Positions 57,169 to 64,000 of a stretch of 64,000 nt of DNA are shown here, one piece after another. Both the position numbers and the translations under genes were made by a program. The notes under the pieces are model-generated. The model had not been told where the DNA came from. It searched no databases and saw nothing but the letters and a program-made list of their open reading frames with translations. The DNA lies in NCBI RefSeq assembly GCF_022662535.1, contig NZ_JAKQYM010000001.1:248001-312000 (forward strand). The letters run 5' to 3'. Each line of letters opens with the position of its first letter. The first letter of the stretch is position 1. This DNA comes from Polaribacter marinus. GTDB lineage: Bacteria; Bacteroidota; Bacteroidia; Flavobacteriales; Flavobacteriaceae.

Positions 57169-57351
57169 ATGGCAAAAAAAGGAAACAGAGTTCAAGTAAT
57201 TTTAGAATGTACAGAGCATAAAGCTTCAGGAGAAAGAGGTACTTCTAGATATATTACAACAAAAAACAAAAAGAACACTCCAGATAGAATGGAAATTAAA
57301 AAATTCAATCCTATCTTAAAGAAAATGACTGTTCACAAAGAAATTAAGTAA
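57169..57351 (+). CDS. rpmG: 50S ribosomal protein L33
   Basis: 60 residues. [20 protein letters not shown] and [20 protein letters not shown] then [12 protein letters not shown]. One Cys (LECTEH) is present but the zinc-finger Cys pairs are not, so this is the zinc-free form. It lies 27 bases after rpmB and 52 bases before the DUF4295 gene. Confidence 0.97.
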   Translation: MAKKGNRVQVILECTEHKASGERGTSRYITTKNKKNTPDRMEIKKFNPILKKMTVHKEIK

Positions 57352-57403
57352 TTAAAATATCTAGAACTCAGAACAGAGCATATAGATTTAAAACATTTAG
57401 ACA

Positions 57404-57556
57404 ATGGCAAAGAAATCAGTAGCATCGTTACAAACAGGATCAAAAAGATTAAGTAAAGCTATCAAAATGGTAAAATCTCCAAAATCAGGAGCTTATACTT
57501 TTGTAGAAGCAATTATGGATCCTTCTAAAGTAAACGACTTTTTAGCAAAAAAGTAA
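57404..57556 (+). CDS. DUF4295 small ribosome-linked protein
   Basis: 50 residues, AKKSVASLQTGSKRLSKAI then KMVKSPKSGAYTFVEAIM and ending VNDFLAKK. Its position immediately after rpmG and strongly basic sequence match the DUF4295 family, conserved in Bacteroidetes and probably ribosome associated. Short genes like this are easily missed. A terminator follows at 57578. Confidence 0.88.
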   Translation: MAKKSVASLQTGSKRLSKAIKMVKSPKSGAYTFVEAIMDPSKVNDFLAKK

Positions 57557-57577
57557 GTTTTACTACATAAAAAATTT

Positions 57578-57612
57578 AAAGCTATTCTCTAATTTAGAGA
57601 GTAGCTTTTTTT
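57578..57612 (+). terminator. Terminator of the rpmB-rpmG-DUF4295 operon
   Basis: AAAGCTATTCTCTAA (57578-57592) pairs with TTAGAGAGTAGCTTT (57594-57608) with one wobble pair, and TTTT follows. Confidence 0.85.
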
Positions 57613-57638
57613 ATGAATTAGATTTTCCGTATTTTTGA

Positions 57639-57716
57639 GCGTTATCCAAAGCTAGCGCTTTACACTATCTCTTTTTTTTGTTTTTCAAAAAAGGATGTCG
57701 TTGCAATCGCTAATGC
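57639..57716 (-). repeat. Dispersed REP-like element, copy 4
   Basis: On the minus strand: GCATTAGCGATTGCAACGAC, ATCCTTTTTTG, AAAAACAAAAAAAAGAGATAG, TAAAGCGC, GGATAACGC. Same order of blocks as the other copies. Lies between the ribosomal operon and ftsY. Confidence 0.7.
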
Positions 57717-57799
57717 AGGTAAATTTAATGACAATTTGACCAAACCTCAACAAATGGCATACTTTTTAAGGTATCACATTTAGATTATAAAAACAGCAC

Positions 57800-58753
57800 A
57801 TGAGTTTTTTTAAAAAAATATTTTCAAAAGAAAAAAAAGAAACATTAGATAAAGGATTAGAGAAGTCGAAAGAAAGTTTCTTTGGTAAACTGTCTAAAGC
57901 AGTTGCAGGTAAATCTAAAGTAGATGATGATGTGTTGGATAACTTAGAAGAAATTCTAGTAGCTTCTGACGTAGGTGTAGATACGACTCTTAAAATTATT
58001 GATAGAATTGAAAAAAGAGTAGCCAAAGATAAATATGTAGGTACAGACGAGTTAAACAGAATTCTTCGAGATGAAATTGCAGGACTTTTATCTGAAACAA
58101 ATATTGGTAACGAAACAGAATTTACAATTCCGGAAAATAAAAAACCATACGTTTTAATGGTTGTTGGTGTAAATGGTGTTGGTAAAACTACAACAATTGG
58201 TAAGCTTGCAGCACAATTTAAAAAACAAGGATTAAAAGTAGTTTTAGGGGCAGCTGATACTTTTAGAGCTGCTGCAATAGATCAATTACAAGTATGGGCA
58301 GATAGAACAGATGTACCAATTGTTCGTCAAGAAATGGGGTCTGATCCAGCTTCTGTAGCTTTTGATACTTTAAAATCTGCTGTTACTCAAGATGCTGATG
58401 TTGTTATTATTGATACTGCAGGCCGTTTGCACAATAAAGTGAATTTAATGAATGAGTTAACTAAGATAAAACGTGTAATGCAAAAAGTGGTAGCAGATGC
58501 ACCTCATGATGTTTTATTGGTTTTAGATGGTTCTACTGGTCAAAATGCTTTTGAACAAGCAAAACAATTTACATTAGCAACAGAAGTTACATCTTTAGCA
58601 GTAACTAAATTAGATGGTACCGCAAAAGGTGGTGTTGTAATTGGTATCTCAGATCAATTTCAAATACCTGTAAAATATATTGGTGTAGGAGAAGGTATAG
58701 ATGATTTACAAGTTTTTAACAAACATGAATTTGTAGATTCTTTTTTTAAGTAG
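57800..58753 (+). CDS. ftsY: Signal recognition particle receptor FtsY
   Basis: 317 residues, soluble N plus GTPase (NG) domains with almost no acidic A domain. N domain DVLDNLEEILVASDVGVDTT; G1 VGVNGVGKTTTIGKLA, G2 region DTFRAAAIDQLQVW, G3 IDTAGRLHNKVNLMNEL, G4 TKLDGTAKGG, and GVGEGIDDLQVF. It docks ribosome-nascent-chain complexes bound by Ffh and the SRP RNA (47509-47609) at the membrane. The gene stands alone with a terminator downstream. Confidence 0.97.
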   Translation: MSFFKKIFSKEKKETLDKGLEKSKESFFGKLSKAVAGKSKVDDDVLDNLEEILVASDVGVDTTLKIIDRIEKRVAKDKYVGTDELNRILRDEIAGLLSETNIGNETEFTIPENKKPYVLMVVGVNGVGKTTTIGKLAAQFKKQGLKVVLGAADTFRAAAIDQLQVWADRTDVPIVRQEMGSDPASVAFDTLKSAVTQDADVVIIDTAGRLHNKVNLMNELTKIKRVMQKVVADAPHDVLLVLDGSTGQNAFEQAKQFTLATEVTSLAVTKLDGTAKGGVVIGISDQFQIPVKYIGVGEGIDDLQVFNKHEFVDSFFK

Positions 58754-58759
58754 TATCAC

Positions 58760-58795
58760 AAAAAAATAAATAAAAAAATAAATAAATAAATAAAA
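58760..58795 (+). repeat. (AAAT)n microsatellite
   Basis: Runs of AAATAAAT and A-tracts cover 36 bases right after the ftsY stop, ending in the next terminator stem. A slippage-prone tract with no coding content. Confidence 0.6.
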
Positions 58796-58828
58796 CTCCT
58801 TCTACAATTTGTAAAAGGAGTTTTTATT
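58793..58828. terminator. Terminator between ftsY and a convergent gene
   Basis: AAACTCCTTCTACAA (58793-58807) and TTGTAAAAGGAGTTT (58809-58823) pair with one mismatch; T-rich sequence follows, and on the minus strand A/T-rich sequence also follows. Confidence 0.8.
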
Positions 58829-58867
58829 TCTAATAAAAAGAGATGTTAAAAATTCATTTGAAAGCAG

Positions 58868-60877
58868 TTAGTTACTTCTTTTGGTCATTTCATTAACAGT
58901 GATATAGCCGTCATTGTTACTGTCTCTTTTTTCAAATTTTTCTTTTAGTTTTCCTTTGGCTTCAGTCTTTGAGATTTTTCCATCTTTGTTTGTATCCATT
59001 TTTTCAAGCATATTTGTAAAATTGGGTGGTGTATTTTCTTTTGGTCTTTGTTGTTTCTGTTGTGACTTGTTTAATTTTTGTTGTTTTTGATTTTTCTTTC
59101 CTCCAATTTTAAAATCATTACTAGGTGTTCCCATAAAACATCTACTAGCAGAAGGAAATTCATCAGAAACAATATAATAATAAGTTCCGTTTGGAAATTC
59201 TGGTGTTACACCAGTTCTTCCATTACACTCATCTAAATCGCCAAAATTATTTTGAAATTCAAAATCACGAACATATTTGCCAGAATACGTTCCATTGGGA
59301 GCAGTAATGCCATTTCCAGGTCGTTCTCCTTGTTTTAATACATAACTAGACTTTAATTTAACTACTTCACTATTGGAGTCCATTGGGTTTTTATACCCCA
59401 TTTTATAATACATAGGGAATCCATCTGCTGCCCAACCAACCAAAGTCATTTTACTTTTATCAAAATTAGTAACCAAACCTGTTGGTGTTCCGTGGTAATG
59501 GTATTCTCCATTGGGTTGCACATGTGCGTTGTTATAATCTTCGCCTAAATTGACTTCATCACTTAAAGGTTCAAGTGTCCATTCATAATTAGGCTGATTG
59601 GTTTTGGTGTTTCTAAAATATTCATTTGCTGAAGGTTCAAATTTCACTCCATTAATGGCAACACCAAATACATAACTAGGTTTTCCTCTATCAATACCTA
59701 AATCGTATACAAAGGTTTTGTTGTTTGCTAATTCAGCTGTTAAATCGATTGTATATACTTTATTTTGTTCTGAAATTGTATTAGGATTTCCTTTTGTAGG
59801 AAATTGACCAACTGTATGATTAGGAATAGCATTGGACTTGATAATACGAATATCATTTTTTTTATCTAAGATTATAGATACTTTATTTTGAAGCGAAAGT
59901 TTTTTCTTTACAATATTTTTAATTTCTGTGAGATGCTCATTATTATGAGAGTGTGATATACCGTTATGACTATGCACTTTTTCTTCGATAGGCAACACCA
60001 TTAAATCTTTGGCATACAAAACGTTGCCAATATAATTTTTGCGTATTGCGGCAGTTGTAGCTTCTTCATCAATATTTGTAAAGTTAAAATGTGTTAATAC
60101 TAAGTTTTTAGCATTAGCTTCTTTAGCCATTAATGAGCTTTCTGTTAAATTTACGTGTGCCTTTTGTTTGTTTTTTTTGTTGTTCTTCTTTTTAGATGTA
60201 TTTCTTTTTGAGCCTATAGCAATCGCGCCACCAGAATCCATGATTAAATAATCTGCATTTTTAGCTAATATAGGTAAAGACTCGGAATATGTTAAATCTC
60301 CAGAAATCACGATGGATTCATTGCCTACATCAAAACGAAATGCAAGTGCAGCAATAGTATGGTTTACTGGGGTATAGGTGATTTTGATCTCTCCTATAAA
60401 GAATGTATTGTTACCGGATAGATTTTTAACGTTGAAATTGGATTTAACATTACTTAAGCTTCTCCCAGACTTTGAAAGTCTATAATTGATGTCCTCTTCA
60501 TAAATTTTAAGGGTGTTGTCAATTATAGAGGTTGTTTGTTTTGGTCCTGCTATAGTTGTTTTATTTCCTCCAAGAAGTGATTGAATAAAAATAGGAGTAA
60601 ATTCTTCGTTATGGTCTAAATGATGGTGAGTAAAAAGAAAACCGTCAATGTCTTTAATTTTAGTGTTTTTTTTATTGAGATTAGCTTGTGTGCCATTCCC
60701 CATGTCTACTAAGATTTCTGTGTTTTTGTATTTTATTAAAACAGACGGACCCGAACGTTCAGTGTTAAATTTTGGTGAACCAGACCCGATTATTGTTGCA
60801 GTTAAATGCTCATTGTTTTCTTGGGCGAATAACTGTGTTCCTAAAAAAAGTATTACTAATGCAAAGTGTCTTTTCAT
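58868..60877 (-). CDS. Secreted three-domain protein: metallo-beta-lactamase fold, YHYH domain, EF-hands
   Basis: 669 residues. Signal peptide MKRHFALVILFLGTQLFAQ. Residues ~22-300: MBL-fold hydrolase with metal ligands HHHLDH (84-89), His173 (NHT), Asp194 (SGDL) and His263 (LTHF). Residues ~330-600: YHYH domain with its namesake at 459-462 in NGEYHYHGTPTG, and LDECNGRTGVTPEFPNGTYY. A charged linker then two EF-hands, loops DTNKDGKISKTE (628-639) and DSNNDGYITVNE (652-663). The domain union is unusual; the pieces suggest a calcium-dependent extracellular hydrolase. Enzyme substrate is unknown. Confidence 0.85.
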   Translation of the reverse strand: MKRHFALVILFLGTQLFAQENNEHLTATIIGSGSPKFNTERSGPSVLIKYKNTEILVDMGNGTQANLNKKNTKIKDIDGFLFTHHHLDHNEEFTPIFIQSLLGGNKTTIAGPKQTTSIIDNTLKIYEEDINYRLSKSGRSLSNVKSNFNVKNLSGNNTFFIGEIKITYTPVNHTIAALAFRFDVGNESIVISGDLTYSESLPILAKNADYLIMDSGGAIAIGSKRNTSKKKNNKKNKQKAHVNLTESSLMAKEANAKNLVLTHFNFTNIDEEATTAAIRKNYIGNVLYAKDLMVLPIEEKVHSHNGISHSHNNEHLTEIKNIVKKKLSLQNKVSIILDKKNDIRIIKSNAIPNHTVGQFPTKGNPNTISEQNKVYTIDLTAELANNKTFVYDLGIDRGKPSYVFGVAINGVKFEPSANEYFRNTKTNQPNYEWTLEPLSDEVNLGEDYNNAHVQPNGEYHYHGTPTGLVTNFDKSKMTLVGWAADGFPMYYKMGYKNPMDSNSEVVKLKSSYVLKQGERPGNGITAPNGTYSGKYVRDFEFQNNFGDLDECNGRTGVTPEFPNGTYYYIVSDEFPSASRCFMGTPSNDFKIGGKKNQKQQKLNKSQQKQQRPKENTPPNFTNMLEKMDTNKDGKISKTEAKGKLKEKFEKRDSNNDGYITVNEMTKRSN

Positions 60878-61022
60878 TTTATATATTTTGTTTCTTTGAC
60901 ACTAGAATTTTCTAAAAGTTTAATTTAAGATAGGAAAAAGTAATATATTATTGCATTTGATTTAGATAGTATATACTATTTTAAATTTATTAATTTTTAG
61001 ATGTTTTTTATAAGAGAATGTT

Positions 61023-62114
61023 TTAATTGATGAGGGCATTAATCTTTCCCCATAACTCATTATCAAAATTAGACAATGCAAAATTAGAGTTATCTGCAGA
61101 TTCTCCCATTCTAATAATTACTAGTTTTTTACTAGGTACAATATATATTTTTTGATCATTTTTTCCCAAGGCAGCAATCAGGTCTGATGGAGCATTAGGA
61201 ATTAACTCTCCATTAAATTCATATTGAGTTTGAGGTAGATGGTATGTCGATTTTCCATTTAGCCACCATAGATAACCATATGCTTTGTTTATATTTTGAC
61301 TGGTACTTGTAGCTTCAAGAAGAAAATTCTCAGAGACAATTTGTGTTTCATTCCATTTACCATTTGCGGAAATTAGCAAACCAAAACGTGCCATACTTCT
61401 AGTATTACTCCAATATACATTTAAATCATTTACGTGTATCCAACTACCTGTCATTCCTATTTTGTCTCTTAAATTCCTATTAAAATAATCTTTCCAAGAA
61501 GTATTTGTAGCATTAGCAACAACATCTTGTAATTTTACATATACATTATGATAGGCCCAACGGGAACCTGCATCTACAAGATATTGTAAATTTGAAGGAG
61601 AAACATCATCACCAAGTGTGTCGTCTAAGCCAGAACTCATAGATAATAAGTTTTTGCATGAAATTAAATTTTCTTTTTCTAAAGTAGCATTTGTCCAACC
61701 TACACCTAAATAATCAGAAACTTTATTGTTTATATTTATAGAACCGTTGTCTTGTGCAATGCCAACAACAGTAGAAGTTAAAGTTTTACCAGCACTAGCC
61801 CAATACCAATTAGAATTGATAGTGTGATTATTAAAATATTGTTCAATCACAATTTTTCCATTGTAAAGAATTATAAAACTTTTGGTGTTTTTTTCTTCTA
61901 AAAAATCTAATAAAGGTTGAAGTTGGTCTTCTTTCCAGTCTAATTCTGAAATAGATTTTGTTTCCCAAACAGTAGTGTTTAGAGGAGGGAAATACAATTC
62001 TTCTGTAGGTTGAGGTGTAATAATAATTTGATTATTTTCTCCTCCATCACTAGAGCAAGAACAAATTGTACAAAAAGCAAAAAGTATTTTTATAAAAGTA
62101 GATTTTAGTTTCAT
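61023..62114 (-). CDS. Serine hydrolase lipoprotein, class C beta-lactamase-like
   Basis: 363 residues. Lipoprotein-type N-terminus FIKILFAFCTICSCSSDGG (lipobox Cys18 or 20). The DD-peptidase/beta-lactamase fold is shown by the catalytic SAGK (Ser107, Lys110) in WYWASAGKTLTS and the YxN motif YHN (Tyr188-Asn190). The third (KTG-like) motif is not obvious; the nearest candidate is in the strand LIAALGKNDQKIYI. It could act on peptidoglycan, D-amino-acid peptides or esters. Confidence 0.82.
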   Translation of the reverse strand: MKLKSTFIKILFAFCTICSCSSDGGENNQIIITPQPTEELYFPPLNTTVWETKSISELDWKEDQLQPLLDFLEEKNTKSFIILYNGKIVIEQYFNNHTINSNWYWASAGKTLTSTVVGIAQDNGSININNKVSDYLGVGWTNATLEKENLISCKNLLSMSSGLDDTLGDDVSPSNLQYLVDAGSRWAYHNVYVKLQDVVANATNTSWKDYFNRNLRDKIGMTGSWIHVNDLNVYWSNTRSMARFGLLISANGKWNETQIVSENFLLEATSTSQNINKAYGYLWWLNGKSTYHLPQTQYEFNGELIPNAPSDLIAALGKNDQKIYIVPSKKLVIIRMGESADNSNFALSNFDNELWGKINALIN

Positions 62115-62311
62115 CCTAATTAACTTTTTTATTTAGACTTGTAATTTCTTAAAAGGTTTAAAATCTTATATTTGAATGCAAATTAAGAAATATAATTTAG
62201 TTGTTTTAAGGAAGAGATGCTTTTAGAAAATTTAATTTGGTATAGCTTGAAGTAATTAACCAAATATAGGTAAATGCCTAAAAGTATCAATAGAATTCAT
62301 TTTAAAAGCAC

Positions 62312-62319
62312 TATTTTTG
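62312..62319 (+). promoter_or_regulatory. -7 box of rimO
   Basis: TATTTTTG followed by CACCC, 22 bases before the rimO start. No exact TTG partner is visible at 17-23 bases upstream. Confidence 0.45.
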
Positions 62320-62341
62320 CACCCGCTAAAATCAGAATACA

Positions 62342-63694
62342 ATGCGTACAAAAACCATCAAAAAAAATAAGATTAACGTTGTTACTTTAGGATGTTCTAA
62401 AAACGTTTACGATAGTGAAGTGTTAATGGGACAGTTAAAAGCCAACGGAAAAAATGTTGTTCATGAAGATCCAGAAGATGATGGAAATATTGTTGTAATT
62501 AATACCTGTGGATTTATAGGGAAAGCCAAAGAAGAATCTATTGATACGATTTTACATTATGCAAAAAGAAAAGAGGCTGGTGAAATTGATAAAGTTTTTG
62601 TTTCTGGTTGTTTGAGTGAACGTTATAAACCAGATTTAGAGGCAGAAATTAAAAATGTAGATCAATATTTTGGAACACACGATTTACCAAATCTTTTACA
62701 AGCATTAGAAGCAGATTATAAGCACGAGTTAATTGGAGAACGTTTAACTACAACGCCAAAACATTATGCATATTTAAAAATTGCAGAAGGTTGTGATAGA
62801 CCTTGTTCATTTTGTGCAATTCCTTTAATGAGAGGAAAACACATTTCGACTCCTATTGAAGATATTGTTACAGAAGTAACAAAATTAGCAGCAAAAGGAA
62901 TTAAAGAAGTAATGTTAATTGCTCAAGATTTAACGTATTACGGATTAGATATTTATAAAAAAAGAGCTTTAGCTCAATTACTTGAAGCTTTGGCAAAAGT
63001 TGAAGGAATTGAATGGATTCGTATGCATTATGCATTTCCTACAGGTTTTCCTATGGATGTTTTAGAAGTAATGAAACGCGAACCAAAAGTGTGTAATTAT
63101 TTAGATATTCCTTTACAACACATTAATACAGAGTTATTAAAGTCGATGAAACGTGGAACAACACACGAAAAAACGACTGCGTTAATTCACAAGTTTAGAG
63201 AAGCTGTACCAAAAATGGCAATTAGAACTACTTTAATTGTTGGTTATCCTGGAGAAACGGAAGAAATGTTTCAAGAATTAAAAGATTGGGTAGAAGAAAT
63301 GCGTTTTGAGCGTTTAGGTGCTTTTGAATATTCTCATGAAGAAAATACAGGTGCCTATGTTTTAGAAGATGATGTACCAGCAGAAGTAAAGTTTAAGAGA
63401 GTAAACGAAATTATGGAAATTCAATCTCAAATTTCTTGGGAGTTGAATCAAGAAAAAATTGGAAAAACATTCAGATGTTTGTTCGATAGAAAAGATGGAG
63501 AATATTTCTATGGAAGAACAGAATCGGATTCACCTGATGTAGATAATGATGTTATTGTAGACGCAAAAGAGCATTATATAAAAATTGGTGAGTTTATAGA
63601 TGTTAAAATTCACGAAGCTGGAGATTACGATTTGTATGGAACGCCAGTTAAAAAACAAGAAAAACCAGTTCCTTTAAATCAGAAAAGAAAATAA
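62342..63694 (+). CDS. rimO: Ribosomal protein S12 methylthiotransferase RimO
   Basis: 450 residues (E. coli 441). N-terminal UPF0004 domain with VVTLGCSKNVYDSEVLMGQL and VINTCGFIGKAKEES (cluster cysteines), VSGCLSERY (third), then the radical SAM site GCDRPCSFCAIP (CxxxCxxC), and a C-terminal TRAM domain ending at about residue 440. It methylthiolates Asp of S12. NVYDSE in the first motif marks RimO rather than MiaB. A terminator follows. Confidence 0.96.
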   Translation: MRTKTIKKNKINVVTLGCSKNVYDSEVLMGQLKANGKNVVHEDPEDDGNIVVINTCGFIGKAKEESIDTILHYAKRKEAGEIDKVFVSGCLSERYKPDLEAEIKNVDQYFGTHDLPNLLQALEADYKHELIGERLTTTPKHYAYLKIAEGCDRPCSFCAIPLMRGKHISTPIEDIVTEVTKLAAKGIKEVMLIAQDLTYYGLDIYKKRALAQLLEALAKVEGIEWIRMHYAFPTGFPMDVLEVMKREPKVCNYLDIPLQHINTELLKSMKRGTTHEKTTALIHKFREAVPKMAIRTTLIVGYPGETEEMFQELKDWVEEMRFERLGAFEYSHEENTGAYVLEDDVPAEVKFKRVNEIMEIQSQISWELNQEKIGKTFRCLFDRKDGEYFYGRTESDSPDVDNDVIVDAKEHYIKIGEFIDVKIHEAGDYDLYGTPVKKQEKPVPLNQKRK

Positions 63695-63700
63695 TTTTAA

Positions 63701-63729
63701 AAACCGCTCATTTGAGTGGTTTTTTTTTG
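63701..63729 (+). terminator. Terminator of rimO
   Basis: AAACCGCTCA (63701-63710) pairs with TGAGTGGTTT (63713-63722) with one wobble, then TTTTTT. Confidence 0.85.
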
Positions 63730-63788
63730 TTTTACAATTTCCTTAAGTGTTATTAAAACTTTGATTATGTATTATAAACTAACAATTT

Positions 63789-63861
63789 GCGTTAGGGATT
63801 GCAATGACATCCTTTTTGTATTTTCGCAAAAAGATATAATGAAAAGCCCGTTAAAACGCCC
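63789..63861 (+). repeat. Dispersed REP-like element, copy 5
   Basis: GCGTTAGGGATTGCAATGAC, ATCCTTTTTGTATTTTCGC, AAAAAGATATAATG, AAAAGCCCG, AAAACGCCC: the clearest copy and the reference for block order. It lies between rimO and the convergent regulator gene. Confidence 0.75.
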
Positions 63862-63877
63862 AAATATAAATCTACTT

Positions 63878-64000
63878 TTAAGAAGGTAAAGTATACTTAA
63901 AAGTTTCTTTTAAGTATTCTGAAAGATTGTAATCTTTCTCTTTTATGTTCAATTTATTCGCAATTCTATATCTCTTACTTTCTATAGACCTTACAGATTT
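63878..64000 (-). CDS. C-terminus of a LuxR-type helix-turn-helix regulator (partial at window end)
   Basis: The last 41 codons read KSVRSIESKRYRIANKL at the window edge, then NIKEKDYNLSEYLKETF, ending in PS. SVRSIESKRYRIANKLN fits the second helix-turn-helix recognition segment and LSEYL the last helix of LuxR-type DNA-binding domains, often fused to TPR or sensor regions in Flavobacteriaceae. The rest of the gene is beyond the window, so the class and domain architecture are open. It is convergent with rimO. Confidence 0.6.
   Translation of the reverse strand, partial: KSVRSIESKRYRIANKLNIKEKDYNLSEYLKETFKYTLPS

Overview
The window is an AT-rich chromosomal segment of a marine-type member of the family Flavobacteriaceae (Bacteroidetes); the genus could be Polaribacter or a close relative, but that is inference. 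Support comes from several independent signals. Promoter-like boxes follow the Bacteroidetes pattern TTG/TTTG - about 19-22 bases - TAnnTTTG. Lineage-restricted genes are present, such as the DUF4295 protein after rpmG, a DUF4199 protein, a DUF5606-like protein next to def and a TonB receptor paired with a DUF4249 lipoprotein. Isocitrate dehydrogenase is the large monomeric type, and menaquinone genes are present. No phage, insertion sequence, CRISPR array, rRNA or tRNA was seen.

Layout. 1-2465: glyoxylate shunt (aceB 3' end, aceA). 2728-12185: a co-directional run of nine genes, mostly without recognisable function, built around an unusual AAA+ ATPase, a long coiled-coil protein, a NudK-type Nudix hydrolase and several membrane proteins; this is the best candidate for an undescribed system. 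12318-15773: a compact electrophile/oxidant-response cluster (OsmC, FMN reductase, a cysteine-free glutaredoxin-like protein, MarR regulator, two pirins) with three copies of a TTCCTTGG-core operator. 15852-20485: fadH behind a perfect 18-base palindrome, two small envelope genes and ettA. 20659-27497: surface, peptidoglycan-recycling (murQ) and TonB-receptor genes. 27683-30838: icd, a 588-base intergenic region with a possible small RNA, and rplS.

30948-47330: housekeeping genes (trmD, mazG, def, ruvX, dapD, tsaC-like, cca, phosphohexomutase, MsbA-like exporter) interleaved with a dispersed set of phosphodiester surface-decoration genes: a TagD-like cytidylyltransferase, a LicD-like transferase, a LicC-like nucleotidyltransferase, a CDP-glycerol glycerophosphotransferase-like protein and three glycosyltransferases. 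47475-47609: the SRP RNA gene with promoter and terminator. 47693-58753: a short-chain dehydrogenase, transaldolase, menD, an S1/winged-helix protein, a putative pseudo-esterase, menB, purU, a FAH-family hydrolase, cinA, rpmB-rpmG-DUF4295 and ftsY. 58868-64000: a three-domain secreted protein (metallo-beta-lactamase fold, YHYH domain, two EF-hands), a serine hydrolase lipoprotein, rimO, and the 3' end of a probable LuxR-type regulator.

Together the genes describe an aerobic, menaquinone-using Gram-negative heterotroph that can switch isocitrate between the TCA cycle (icd) and the glyoxylate shunt (aceA/aceB) and reduce dienoyl-CoA intermediates of unsaturated fatty acid breakdown (fadH). Intergenic spaces carry at least three families of dispersed short repeats, one of which has entered the menD coding sequence in frame.
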